Positions 23,346 through 36,400 of a stretch of DNA of 64,000 bases are shown piece after piece. A model generated the notes under the pieces. That model saw only the letters and a list, made by a program, of their open reading frames with translations, was not told the origin of the DNA and did no database searches. Position numbers and translations under genes: made by a program. Position 1 is the first letter of the stretch, and every line of letters begins with the position of its first letter. This DNA is from Tubiluchus corallicola (lineage: Eukaryota; Priapulida; Priapulimorpha; Priapulimorphida; Tubiluchidae): NCBI GenBank assembly GCA_030141605.1, contig JAQGDQ010000396.1:149747-213746 (forward strand). The letters run 5' to 3'.

Positions 23346-26300
23346 ATGTTCTGTACTCCCCTATTCTTTGGTTCCATTGCTGTTTCAACCACGTAGAAAA
23401 AAGATCACCACGATTGTTGCCTCGTTGCACTGTAAAATTTTTGTACTAATTTTCCTTTTAAAAATAGTTTCACCTTTTGTCAAAATTATTGGTTCGGGAG
23501 GTGATCATTTAGAGTCAGCTGTAGCGAATGATGTATGTGTTTTTACTAAATGTACTTTTTAGTATTTTGGTCTAGTCGTAGACAGCAAAATGTCGTTAAT
23601 ATTTAGAGATGTCAGTAAATCACTGACATAAAGTGACCGTTTTGTTTCCTTGTAGTTGGGGAAGTTATTGATGGCATGCTAACCATTTTTTAAGAGTTTG
23701 CAAGTCTTGCTAAGTGAAGAATCTTGTTATTTTTCTATCAGTTTATTTTATCATTTATTGGTTCTTATTTTGTTTTATGAAATTTTTTGTTCACATTTGT
23801 GTTTCTGTTGCATTTATGCTGTGTTGACTATGGAATAAAATAAAACAGAAAATTATCCAGATGCTTCTGACTGCTGATTTTTTATATTGGAGTTTTAAGT
23901 AACTGAGAGCTTGTTTATCACCATTTATAATTTATGTACAAGTTAAAGGATAAGAAAATGGATACCTGAAGTAGGTTTCAGAAAAATCGTCTTAAAAACT
24001 TATATTACGAAAAAAGGAATTTCGTTTTTTTTCATTTTAAATCTCCCGCAATACTGTTCTGATGTTGCCAATGTTAAATTATGTCCCAAAAAACTTTCCA
24101 TGCAAATCTATATTGCTTAGCATTTTGCTTACCTGCTGGAAAGACTTATGCAACTAGAAATAATAATTTAAAATGTTTGGGCCAATTGGTAAAACATCGC
24201 TGGCTCACCTTCTAAGGTGTGCCATTTACTAGCCAAAAACGTATTTTTAATCTTTTTGTCAAGATAGCAATTTAAAATTTTACTTAGTTAGCAACATGTA
24301 TGCTACGAATGCTCTGATTATTTTCAAACTTTACTCAATGTTATCTAAACTTGTTTTAAAAGACCTACCATGCAAGCCCTGCAGGTAAAAAGGTAGTATG
24401 TAAGTGATATAAAATTTTGAGACAAATTTTTTAAGCTTTATGTAAGTAGAGGGCTTTAAGTAACTAAATAAAATTATACAACATTCAGTGACATTAGGAA
24501 GTGCAATAGTAGTTATTGAATTGAGTGGTGAATAATTTGAAAGCATACTGAGAGTCTTTGCTGTTTGTGTAATAAGAACTAGATTATTTAGTAGCATCCC
24601 CATTATTTTGTACTCAACAATATTGGAAGGCAAATTGAAACTAACAAATAAATGGTACTGTGAAAATCATTCTTGTGAACAACTTTATTAGGTCAGAACC
24701 TTTTTAACAAGAAAACAATATTTTTCCTTCTAAATCCGTTCAGGAAAAATTCACAATGTTTATCATAACAAAATTTGTAACACTGAGTAACCAAACAGAT
24801 GCATACATTAGTTCATGGGTGAACGATGGTAATTATTTTAAAAAAGCTGGCTGAGAGTATGCAGGAAGAAAAGGTAAGAGAATGAAAAATTTTTGCAGTT
24901 GAATATCCTTTATTGACAATGTATACTAATAAAATGATGCATACATAAATGTTGTAACTCTTTTATATTCATTTAAAATTGCATTAGTATGAAACATTAC
25001 TGAACATCTGTATGAATTTCAGACAACCAAATATTAGTCCATTGACTCATTCTTGAAATTTTGTAAAAAACTACAGAGAAAATGTAATATGAAGTCTCAC
25101 TGTGTGATAAACACTTTGTGTAACTAGTAAAATTACTTTAAAGTCGCGATCATTTCGTGCTTGGACCATTGTGTCCATACTTCCGCCAATGACATCGTTC
25201 ATCGGTTGAAGAAAAGCAGCACACTGTCAATTTCTTTCAAAGGTATAAATAAGTTTGTACAGAAAAACTAGATAGTTAATTATGCATGAACATTGGGTAA
25301 GCTGCAGAGCAGTGCATGTTTACAGAAAGCTTTGAAGTTTCTGATAATTTCTCTAGTGCATGGAAACTCATAGTAATTTGCAAAAGAAAAAACATCACAC
25401 AAAAAACAATATGCATTATACAGATTGTACTTTTCTAGATTAAGCGAGAAATAATTTTTTGGGATATTGCAAAAATTACACTACAGATCTATTCATATTC
25501 TAGCTGTGGTCTTTTCACCTTGTTTATTAATTTAGTAGTGAGACTTATCACGTGATTTTACAACTTACTCATATTACCAATAATGATATATGGAGTGTAC
25601 AGTCTTTCCTAGACACCCATATGCATTTGTTTACTTGGAACAGCATATGTGTCTGATGGCTTTTAAGTGTTAAAAGCTAATCTATAGTTTGTTCAGCTTT
25701 TCTAGCTTCATTTGAAAGTTATGGTGATGGCATTAGCTTTTTAATTATTTTTATCATCCTTCAAGTCTTCCTGGAGACTGTTAATGAAGGCTGTTGACTC
25801 CTGTTAGTTTATTAATTGGCTATGTCAAAATGATTGGCAGAATCTGGATGTAATGCAGTGTAGCAATTTCAATTGAGATACTGAATTGGGCCTAAAGAAG
25901 TAGTGAAATAATAAAAACTATTTCAATATTGGGTACCACGATTCTGTATTGTTATTGAGGATTTCATAATATGAAATCATAATAATGTAGCTGACGTAGA
26001 ACAGATGTTAAGCTTTAGTTTATGTGTTAGTTTACTGAAGAATGAAGATGTTTGCATTTCAAGTTGCGATATGTTTTGATTTAATTTTTTTACAGTTTTT
26101 TTAGAAAACTGCTTTAACATGCAATGGCAGTTATCAGACCTGTGTTGCATGCTGCAGACAATCAGTAAAACATGTTTTTAATTGGTATTTCGGGTCCAAC
26201 ATCGGAATCATAAATTTTGAGTGCTGTTGTAGTAAGGGTAACAATACCCCTCTAGTCAAGTCCCTGTCATTGATAATTAGTTGTTTTGCTCCTGTTACTC

Positions 26301-26653
26301 TCCCCTACACAATCACTATTAAGGTTAACTATATGAAAAACAGGGAAACATACATAAGTGAATGATATCTACCTTTTTCTTGTTACATATTGTTTTCAGA
26401 TATTGAATTTGTAGCCTATATACAGCGACGATGTATTTTAATAAATAATTATACTTTGGGGCTTGTTATGGTTGCAGTTTCATTTTTTTGCAGAGAAATT
26501 TTGTTGACCTTTCATTGTTTGAAGTTCATGTTATAGCCTAAACTCATTTCACACATGGACATGCAGTAAAATTCATCAAAGAAAAATTCCTTGTGGTATT
26601 CCTTACAAAAATTGAACACATTATTTTTTAGGGCAGTTTTTGCTCAGATGCCT

Positions 26654-26678
26654 CATGAGGAATATAATATTCCTCATG
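26654..26678. repeat. 25-bp palindrome with one-base centre
   Basis: CATGAGGAATAT and its exact complement flank a single A. Related strings (ATTCCTTGTGGTATTCC upstream, GGTATTCCTTGTGAGG downstream) occur within 70 bases, suggesting the remnant of a larger foldback. Confidence 0.5.
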
Positions 26679-27414
26679 GTATTCCTTGTGAGGAATTCCA
26701 CTGCCAACTGAAATCGTGCTTCCCATTCGCAAGGAAATTTGCTGCTTAGTGGAAACAGAGCATGTTTTATTTTTTCCTTGCAGAATTTAACTGCTTAATT
26801 ACTTCTTTCTTGTATAGTGAACATCAGTTTTAGTAAAAAATATTTTAGTAAAAATTTGTGTTTTTAATCCGTGTTTTATCATATAAACAATTTTTTGTTT
26901 TATTAAGGCAACTGTAACTGTTACAGTCATGAACAACTGAATAAGACATGCTGTTAGTTATTACATATCTATGTGAATTATGAATTATAAATTTTTTCCA
27001 CAGCAAATATATGTTTACAAACTATGAAGATTATTGGTTGCTCCAAAAAAAAAACAAACAAACAAATCTTCTATTGATTAAACCTGTTAACTGTTATTTT
27101 TATAAATTTCTACTTGTAAATGCATTAGCTGCATGAGCTAGCTGGATTCACTTAAAAAAACCTCTCAGTTTCTATGTGAAATGAACTTTCTTGGTTCATG
27201 GGTTATCGTGAATGAGTTGATCTTTTTCTGATAATTTTCCGATTCTGTGACAGCATTTGCGTGCATCATTTTCCTTGCAGCTTCTGATTAAAATGGATCT
27301 TAAAAGAAAGGGCTTGTCTGTGTTAATGAGCATAGCTAACTTTTTTTTAGAAAACAAAACTACAGCTGCTATATTTGCTGCTACTAATACAACTGTATCC
27401 TTTTCCAGAGCTAC

Positions 27415-30400
27415 ATGTCGGTGTTCAGGAAAATGAGAATATACCGGCGATGTCTGATGAAATGGGTCATTGTCATTGCCATGGTGTTGCTCGCCATTCC
27501 ATTTATTCTACATCTACAGGATTTAGCACGAGGCAAGCAGGTTGCAAAGCGGGGTGGTGATTTCAGGAAACCAGATGCTGAGAAGGTGAGCATTACTTAA
27601 ATATCAGATATGCATAAAAGCCCTAAATTAAGGAGTCACTCCTACTGGTGAAGGCATTAGAAGAAATAATTTTTGTAGTTTGTATCATGTAGCACAGTAC
27701 TAAACTATACTTGGTATTTAATTTGTAGGTCAATAACTTTAAGTAGCACTTCAAATTTTGTGTTGGAATGCATTCAGAATTATTTAACTTTGAAACCAAA
27801 CTTGACCAAAAGGATGAAAATATGAAAAAGTTTTGACTGAACTTGAATTAGAATCAGGGCCTTTGGGCGTCACATCAAATGCAAATTTTTTGACTGTGAA
27901 GGTTTTCATATTGTGATACTGTAACATTATTATCGGCATGCCATTACATTACAACCCGTCAAACCTAATGAAAAGAGTATAATTTTTTTATTAATTAAAT
28001 TATGAAATTATGCTTTCATAAATGTGTAATGCACTATTAGTAACTAATCAAGCTATACATATAGTATGGCTGTCTGTTTTACAAGTAGAAGTGTTCCTAC
28101 CATTACAGTGCACACCTGGTATATATCCTAAACATTGTTTCTTTGTTCGGCAGACCGTATGGTGGTATCAGTCTGACATTTGATTTGCTCACCTTAGTGA
28201 ATGTATTAATTTGAGACATATACTGGCTTTTGGATAAACATAATCATTACCTTGCAATTATGACTTCCTGTGTTATATATTTTTTGTTGAACATCTGAAA
28301 GTATTATTAAATGTGTAGTATAACAAATTTTTAGAAGCTGTTAGCTAGTGGCTTGGGTCTAAAATGTTTACAGCAGCGGTAATTTACAAGTAAAGCTCTG
28401 TTAGATATTTTGATTTGTGTGCCCCTATAGACACATCCTGCCAAAAACTGCAAATTTCATATGCATAAACAATGTATACATAGCTTAATTATTAGGAGAG
28501 CATATTTGAAAGTCAATTCAAGACAAAGGAATAAAAAAGAATCTATTGTTCTGTAATTGTTTTTGAGAACTTTTAGCAGTTCATTAGTGAGTAGTGAGTT
28601 AGACGGTTTAGTGAATATGCAGGTTGCACACAGTATTGATTATTTAATCCTAGTGTTAGCAGTTACTTTCAGTACTATTAATTGGAACTTAAGTGTGCTG
28701 TGCCAGCAAGACACTGGTGAACCACTGCTAACCTCAGCAAGATCTGAATCGGAAGACACCAATGTCGGAGCAGAAGAAATGTCGGAGCAGATAGATAATG
28801 AGAGCATCACATATATTTCAGGTGCCACCAAAACTGTTGACAGCCTGTTGGAAAAATCAGTGTTTGCGGAACTAGTGTCTGATATTGTCGTTGAAGTAAG
28901 CCAGGAATTATCAAAATGTCCCGTGTTTTACATGTCGTCCATCTATCATATGTACGAAGCCAGATTGCGCGAACTTGGTGTGCTGGTTCCTGTACATCCA
29001 ACTCGATTGAAAGATCGAATTCTAATGGCTGTGCCTAATATGCGGGCTCTGTTTCATGGTGATAAAGTACTGCTTGCAGTCAACAGTGATATCGGTACTG
29101 TGAGGCCAATCATGAAGCTAAGACGGGTATGGAACTTTCCCCACATTACATCTTGGAAACAGAAATAGACAAACTTTATGTCTATGGTTTATGCTTAAAA
29201 AGACTAATGCTTCCATGAAGCTGGTTCTATAATTTTTATAATATCAATGTTGGAACTGTACGAGACAAAACAAATCCAAGCAGCTTCTTTAGAAGCAGAG
29301 TTACAAGCACCTGCACGTTTTCTGGGGAACTGACTGTGATGCCGATTGTTTCAAGATGATAGCAATTGCGAAGACAAGCAACATTCTGAAGCAATGAAAC
29401 CAAGCTGTATAAATTGATACATCATTTTATTTCAGTGCAGTAAAGCTGGAGCAACTTAATATCCAACTAGTTTATCTTGAATGGAAATTATGTTACACTG
29501 TACCTTAAGTCTTGCTTTTCCCTGGGAACAAATTTTATTACTCATTTGATTGTTTATTTTTTAGATTGTACATATGCGAAAAGAGGCTGAATTGACACCT
29601 GGTGTGCTGGGAAATTTTGAGCCACCTCCGGAAGCTCATCCAGATGGCCCAGGAGAAGGAGGAACGTCTGTGAAGACTGATCTGAAATCTTCCGAAGTAA
29701 GTCTGTAGGTTATCTCCCAGGAATGCAGATAATGATTATCTATAAGAAATAAACTTCTTATTGAAATGAGAAGCTTTTGAAGAAGTTGATGTCATTTTAG
29801 CAAAATGTTGTTGCATTAATTTAACTGATTGTCTTTAACTGCAAGGTTTGTAGTGCTATTGTTATAAATACTAGTCTTCACAGTAGTCATTTGATTTTGT
29901 ATAGGTGCAACATGCTATACGTTTGTATGGATTTAATATGGTAGCCAGTGATAAAATTTCCTTAAATAGGACTGTAAAGGACACAAGAATGGAGGAGTAT
30001 GATGTTTTTTACACTTATCTAATTAAATGCATCTGTTTTAGATTAAAAAAATAATAAAAAAGTATAGAATTTGTTATTAGTATTTACTTGAAATTCATGT
30101 TCTGGAGAAGATACTGATTCTGATAAAAATGTTGCTGATTTTTTTATCAAAAAAATTTTTCAGATAGTCAAGCATTGTAGTACCACCAGAACATTCTTAG
30201 AACTTGTTAATAAAAATAATATTAACTTCTTGTAATTGGTGGTTTCTACAGTTACGCGCTCGAGTTAGAAAATCATTTTTATAAATTGCCTTTTTTTGAA
30301 ACAAAAGTCTTATAACCTCGAACTTTTTAACAATTATTTTTGAAACATTATATATTATAAATTTTGTGTAATTATGTTTATCTATGGTGTTTATCTAGCA

Positions 30401-33400
30401 TTTTATTTCAACTGCCTCTGTTTTTGTTTATGTAGATGTAAATATTGGCAGTATCCAACTGATCTGCCCACTGCATCGGTAGTTGTTGTCTTCCACAATG
30501 AAGGCTGGTCGACGCTATTGAGAACTGTTCATAGCGTTATCGCTCGGTCTCCTGCTAGACTGTTGACTGAGGTTTTACTTGTTGATGATTTCAGTGATAG
30601 AGGTAGGCAGATATTCGCTATTCAAAACTGTAACTCTTAGTTTAAAATAAAAGAATAGATAAAACAGACCTTATTTTGTTTTATTCTCAGCTTTTTACGC
30701 AGTTGCCACTGCAAGCTGGGACTGAGACTCAAAGACCTTGCCTTGCCACCAGTGATGCATAGTTGTAGTAGATGGATCTAGTTTAGGGATATCATGAAGC
30801 TCCGGTAAAACTGGAGCTTCGAAACCGAATCCGAATTGGAGCTTTGATCTGATTCTATGCACTGAAGTTCTAAACTACTTCAGATCTGACCCGATTTGGC
30901 AGAGACTTTTGAAAAAAATCCGGTTCAGCTTTAGCTTTATTATAAAATTTATTATACGCTTTATTTATTTATCTTTAAATTGTTCCGCAACATCCTGGAA
31001 TTGCTCCGACGTCGCCACATTTGGTTTCAGCACATGTCCAACTCATGAAATCTTATGCGAAAGCACGTATCTCATTGCAATTTTAACTGCTAGTTTCAAC
31101 AAAAATGCCAAGATTTCTCAGGTTACTTTGACAGAGCGTGGTTTTGCTAATAACACATGATGTAGCTTAGACGAATGCGGTTTTTTGTCATCCACATTAC
31201 ACGGGCTCATGGAGTGTAGGTAAAGGCACCCCTGGGAATTTTTTGACTAATAAGTCATTTTATATTGTATTAGAAGAAATCTGTTACCAGATAATTAGAT
31301 CATCTATAGTCTTTTATTATTGGAGAATTACTGTCAAACGTGCTGCTCAGATAGGTCATCTATAATCTTCATGAAAAACACTGCTGTCTTACCAATCTGC
31401 CATAATTTGGTAGGAAACTGAGTAGATTCGAAAAAGATTTGGTTGAAAGAACTGTCTGAAAAATTGAGATTCGAATTCGATTCGGTTTCGAAAATTATTC
31501 TAAACTGAGATTCTGATTCGATCCAGATTGGAAGATTATTTTAAACTGAGATTCGGATTCCATCTGGATTCCAAAATTATTGTGAAAATGAGATTTGGTT
31601 TAGATTCGGATTTGGTAATTTCAGATTTGTGACATCCCTAGTCTAGTTCATTATGACAGGTGGTTCCATAAAGGTAGACATTGGTAGCTGTGTCTTTGTT
31701 ATTATGCAAGTATAGCCTTCCCCATTGAGTTAAATAGCTGGAAACACTATACTACCTAAAACCACACAGAGCTATTTTCTTACAATTTCCAATCTATTTA
31801 GTAACCAGACTCGGCAGCACTGTTAAAATATTGTACCCAAGCAGACGCCGTGACAACAGAGCTTTTCTTATTCTTCTGTTACTCTAAACATCAGTTATAG
31901 GCAGTGAGCATTTGGCCTTTATTAGAGCACTTCACTATTTCCTGTCAGCAGCCAAAGTGTTCAACACCTGTGATGCTATTGTCAAATCTGGTCTCAGCCG
32001 TTGCAGATTTTTACAAATTTTTGATATGCCACAGGAATCTCGAATGTTTCTGCAAGGAGCAATTGTATCTGGGTACAATCATTTCATACCCCTCTTTGAC
32101 ATCCACGGACATCTTGCTTTACTTAAAATAACTTTATTGTTTGTTAAAAATTTAAAATCGAGCAAAACTTTAGTTGACAGGTGGGGGATGTGACTAGTTA
32201 TTCATTTTAAATCAGAATAGTACATCATTATGGTTTGCTTGCTAGAAGATTCTTGTCTAGTTACGGAGTAATGGTTTTTTTCTAACAGTACAGTTTTCAG
32301 TTTGACTCCTTAGAGGTATATAAAAAATATATGTTCATTTTGAAGGAATGTAGTGAACTTATATTTAATATATAATATATAATAATAATATTTGCGCAAT
32401 AATAATAATAATATATATAATAATAATATTATTAATACTTGCCCTGCATTGCCTATTTAACATGTAATTATTTACAGCCCATTTGAAAGATGACTTGGAA
32501 AAGTATGTTGCCACTGTGAAAAAGGTTCGCTTGATACGGAATCGCAAGCGCGAAGGATTGATACGATCTCGTACCATCGGAGCGGAAAATGCATACGGAG
32601 ATGTTGTAGTATTTCTGGATGCTCATTGTGAACCAAATAAAAACTGGCTTCCACCTTTACTAGCCAGAATTCACTACGACAGGCATGATTTTTCTGTCTG
32701 TTCTACTTTAGGTGTAACCGCATCATTGCGAGTGTCATAAAGAAACCGATTTCTTGGACTGAAGTTACTAATGTTCTAGTCAGTTTCTTAGGAGTTTACA
32801 ACTGAAAGTACATGCCATACATAATGTTAACACAGTGAAAAGAAAATGTTTTTCAAAAGATTCTTTTAAAAATTATTATCAGGAACTTATATGAAAAGGA
32901 AGCTAGCATGAAAGCATTGCACATAGGCAGATGCTCTCATTTCCAAAGGTTAATTAAACTAGAAACTGTTTTCAGCATGACCATTGCTCATCTAATTGGT
33001 GACTTTCTGGTTTTGTTATATATATTATATATGGCACAATCATTTAACATGTTTATAACTAAAGCTAAAATAAGTGACTGCATAGTTTTTGAGTTATGGG
33101 CTTAGTTTGCTTATTATTTGCAGTCTAAGTCATTTACTTACATATGTATTAATAAGAAAAGTCGTGTAGACCAACCGTTTATCTAGATATATTACTCTTA
33201 ATAGGAAGATCATCGCTGTGCCAATTGTTGATGGCATAGACATGGACGATTTTCACTACAGGCCCACTTATGCAGCTGGGTCTCATTTTATTGGCATATT
33301 CGAATGGGGATTCTTGTACAAAGAGATGAAGTTGCCCGAAGCAGAGAGGAATAAGCGGAAACATGACAGCGAGCCTTACAAGTATGGCATTGTTTTGTAT

Positions 33401-36400
33401 GCCCATTGGATGACTGCAGAATTGTTTTGAAATGTTGAGTTTTTACGATTATGCTATAAAAGTGTACAAAGATATTATACTTAAGAAAGTGAAAGGTTGT
33501 ATTTTATTTATTTGTAGGTCACCAACACACGCAGGTGGGCTGCTAGCTATTGATAGGAAATATTTTCTTGAAGTGGGTGGTTACGACCCTGGCATGTTAG
33601 TTTGGGGCGGTGAGAACTTTGAGCTGTCTTTCAAGGTAAGCTAATCATAATTAGCCATTGCTTAATGCTTTTGCTCAAAGAAATATGTCATAAACTTGTA
33701 TTGTAAACCATGTGTTCTAATGTTCTTCGGAACTACATGAATAATAAACTACTACTAAGAAATTATGTGTTGTTCACTATCTATTTTTTACAGCTGAAAG
33801 CAAAACTCTTAAACAGTAATAGTTTCACCATTTAGCACGCTGCAAACTAAGATGCAGTATTTAATGTGGATGACTGTTAAGAGGACCGAATTATCAAGGC
33901 TTATCTGTAAGATGAGGCACTGAACTATTTGAGGTGTCCAAATTATGTTCGAATGTGGATTCATCCTTTTTCAATGGGAGTGATGGCCATGACGTGCATG
34001 GCTATTGAAACCATTCAGAATAAGTGTTAAACAGTCGCCCATTCATTTACGAACCAGGCTTGGCATTGCTTAATGACATTTGTTGAGCACATGTCATTGC
34101 TACTCAGCTATTACCTTCCACAATCATTGTTGATTAAAGCATCTTGCACTGCATCTCTGATTTCTAACATTTATAATTTTTTCAGGTATGGATGTGTGGA
34201 GGTAGCGTGGAATGGGTACCGTGTTCTAGGGTGGGACACGTTTATCGACATTTCATGCCATATGGATTTGGTGAGTTTGCCAGCAAAGGACCAATAATTG
34301 ATCTGGTAAGAGCAGACTTTAGTACAGTAGTCGCCTCTTAATAGACTCACGGTTAATAGACTCAAAAATGCCTGAAACGCCTTCTATTCAAATATACATA
34401 AAAACTATCGGTAATTGATTCAAGTAACTTCACTTAATTGACTCAATATTTTTCCTTCACGTACTTAAAATAAGACATGTGCCCAAACAGCCTCTCCTAC
34501 TTTTATGTCATCTTTACTTCCCCTTTGTGCATTATATATGTAGAAACAATCATGTTAAGTACCATTTTGTTTGTAAACAAACACGTTTATCATGCGCTAA
34601 TACGCTAGCATAGCGGTTTTGCTTTCAATCTGTTACCTGCTCGCCCGCTGCAATTAACCTCGTTACTCAAAGAATTTCTGGAAGCTAAACATGTAATCAC
34701 TTGCCTAGTGGTTTGCTTTTGATGTTCTAGTTGCAAATCACATTGTCAGGCTTAATGAGTTAATAGTCAAAGATGCAAGTACAGTAATCAGCCAGTATTC
34801 CTTGTGACTTACAAGAGTAAACATCATACAGCAAATAAGGGCATAGAGTTAAGAAGTTTGAAAAATGGAGCATAAGTGTAAGGATCTAACAGTTAAGGAG
34901 AAACTGAAAATTTTAGAGCAGCACGATAAACTTCCAAGGGTGTGCAGCAGTGCAGTTGAAAATTTCCCAAAGTACTCTCGGCAGAATATTGAAAAAACGT
35001 TCTGAAATTGAGCTGTCAGCAAGCCAAAATGAGAATCTGACATCTAAGAGACGACCCACAGGAAAAGACTGTGAAGTGGAGTGAGCATTATAATGTGGTT
35101 TACAAATACAAGAGAAAAAGATGCTCGAGTGAATGCTTTTAATGCGACAGAAAGCGGAAGATTTGGCAAAGAAAATGCTCAAACACACGCCAAGCGCTAA
35201 ATGTTTTACGAGAATACACTCATCACACAGCAACAGATTTTCAACATTTTTATGATTACGAGAACTTTAGAGCGAACTTCTTCACGAGAAAATTAAGCAG
35301 CTAACTTTGAAGGAATTTTTGTAATTTTTGCAAATAAACAGACTTGTGTGATTTAGAAAAGTTAATTTACTTATATAAATTAATATTTTTAAATAATTTT
35401 TTCTAATTTTTTAACTGCACAAAGGAATTTAGGCATTACTACATTTCTAAAATCGATTAAAAGCCTTTGTAGTGCATAGTAAGCTGATGACTCATACTTC
35501 TATAGCAGTAATACTACACCCATTGGTTAATTGGTTCAGTCGGTTAATTGGGTCAAAATACGTCTGTCCCAAAGTGAGTCTATTAAGCTGTGACTTCTCT
35601 AGTTTGGTTATTATATATTTTCATTAAATATCTTCTGTTATGTGCAAAGGCAAATATAACATAATTTTTCAGTCACAGTTAGGGTGGCTTTATGTGTTTC
35701 ATGTGGTGACATAAGGACAAGTTCACACGAACGTGTTTCAAATAATGACATATGACTGTTTATGTGACTTAGTTTGCATGATTTATATGCTGTTACCTAA
35801 CTTGACAATGATATTTTAATGTTTCCACTGTTATCAAATCTACATGGCTGCCTTTGCCACAAGGTGTGTAGGTGCCACAACAGCTAGATGGCTAGACATC
35901 CTCATTACCATCTCAAAGTTTTCCACTGCATGCATAATGCTCTTACATTGCAGTTAAGTATAATTATTCTATTTCAATTGCAACTTGTAGTTAGCTCTTT
36001 TTTATGATTTTTTCGTTTTCATTTTCAGAACTATAAACGTGTGGTAGAAACCTGGATGGAAGGCGAGTACAAAGACGCTTTCTACGCACGTCTGCCTTAC
36101 GTTAATCAGCTGGATGCTGGTGATATCAACGAGCAGCTCAAGTTTAAGAAAGAACACAACTGCAAAAGTTTCAAGTGGTTTATGGAAAACGTTGCATGGA
36201 TGCTGTTGGAAAGATTTCCTTTGCAGCCAAAGAATCGTTTTTGGGGCTCGGTATGTAAAAATCTGTAACTTATTTTACATTCTAAAAGGTGTTACAATGA
36301 ACAAAAAAATTTTGATGGACTTGAAAGACATCAAAGTGAATGGTGTTATTAGATATTTTGAAAAGTTTTGTTAGAATTTTATTAATGTAGCACTTGTTGA

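Larger units (their letters stand above)
20559..27408. other. Divergent intergenic region between the two GALNT7-like genes
   Basis: It separates two start codons 6856 bases apart on opposite strands, so it should hold both promoters and any 5' leader exons. A polypyrimidine tract with AG at 27407-27408 directly before the plus-strand ATG exon implies a spliced leader whose first exon I could not place. I see no further coding exon here. It holds a triplet repeat at 21682-21758, a CpG-richer patch at 23186-23345 and a palindrome at 26654-26678. Confidence 0.5.
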
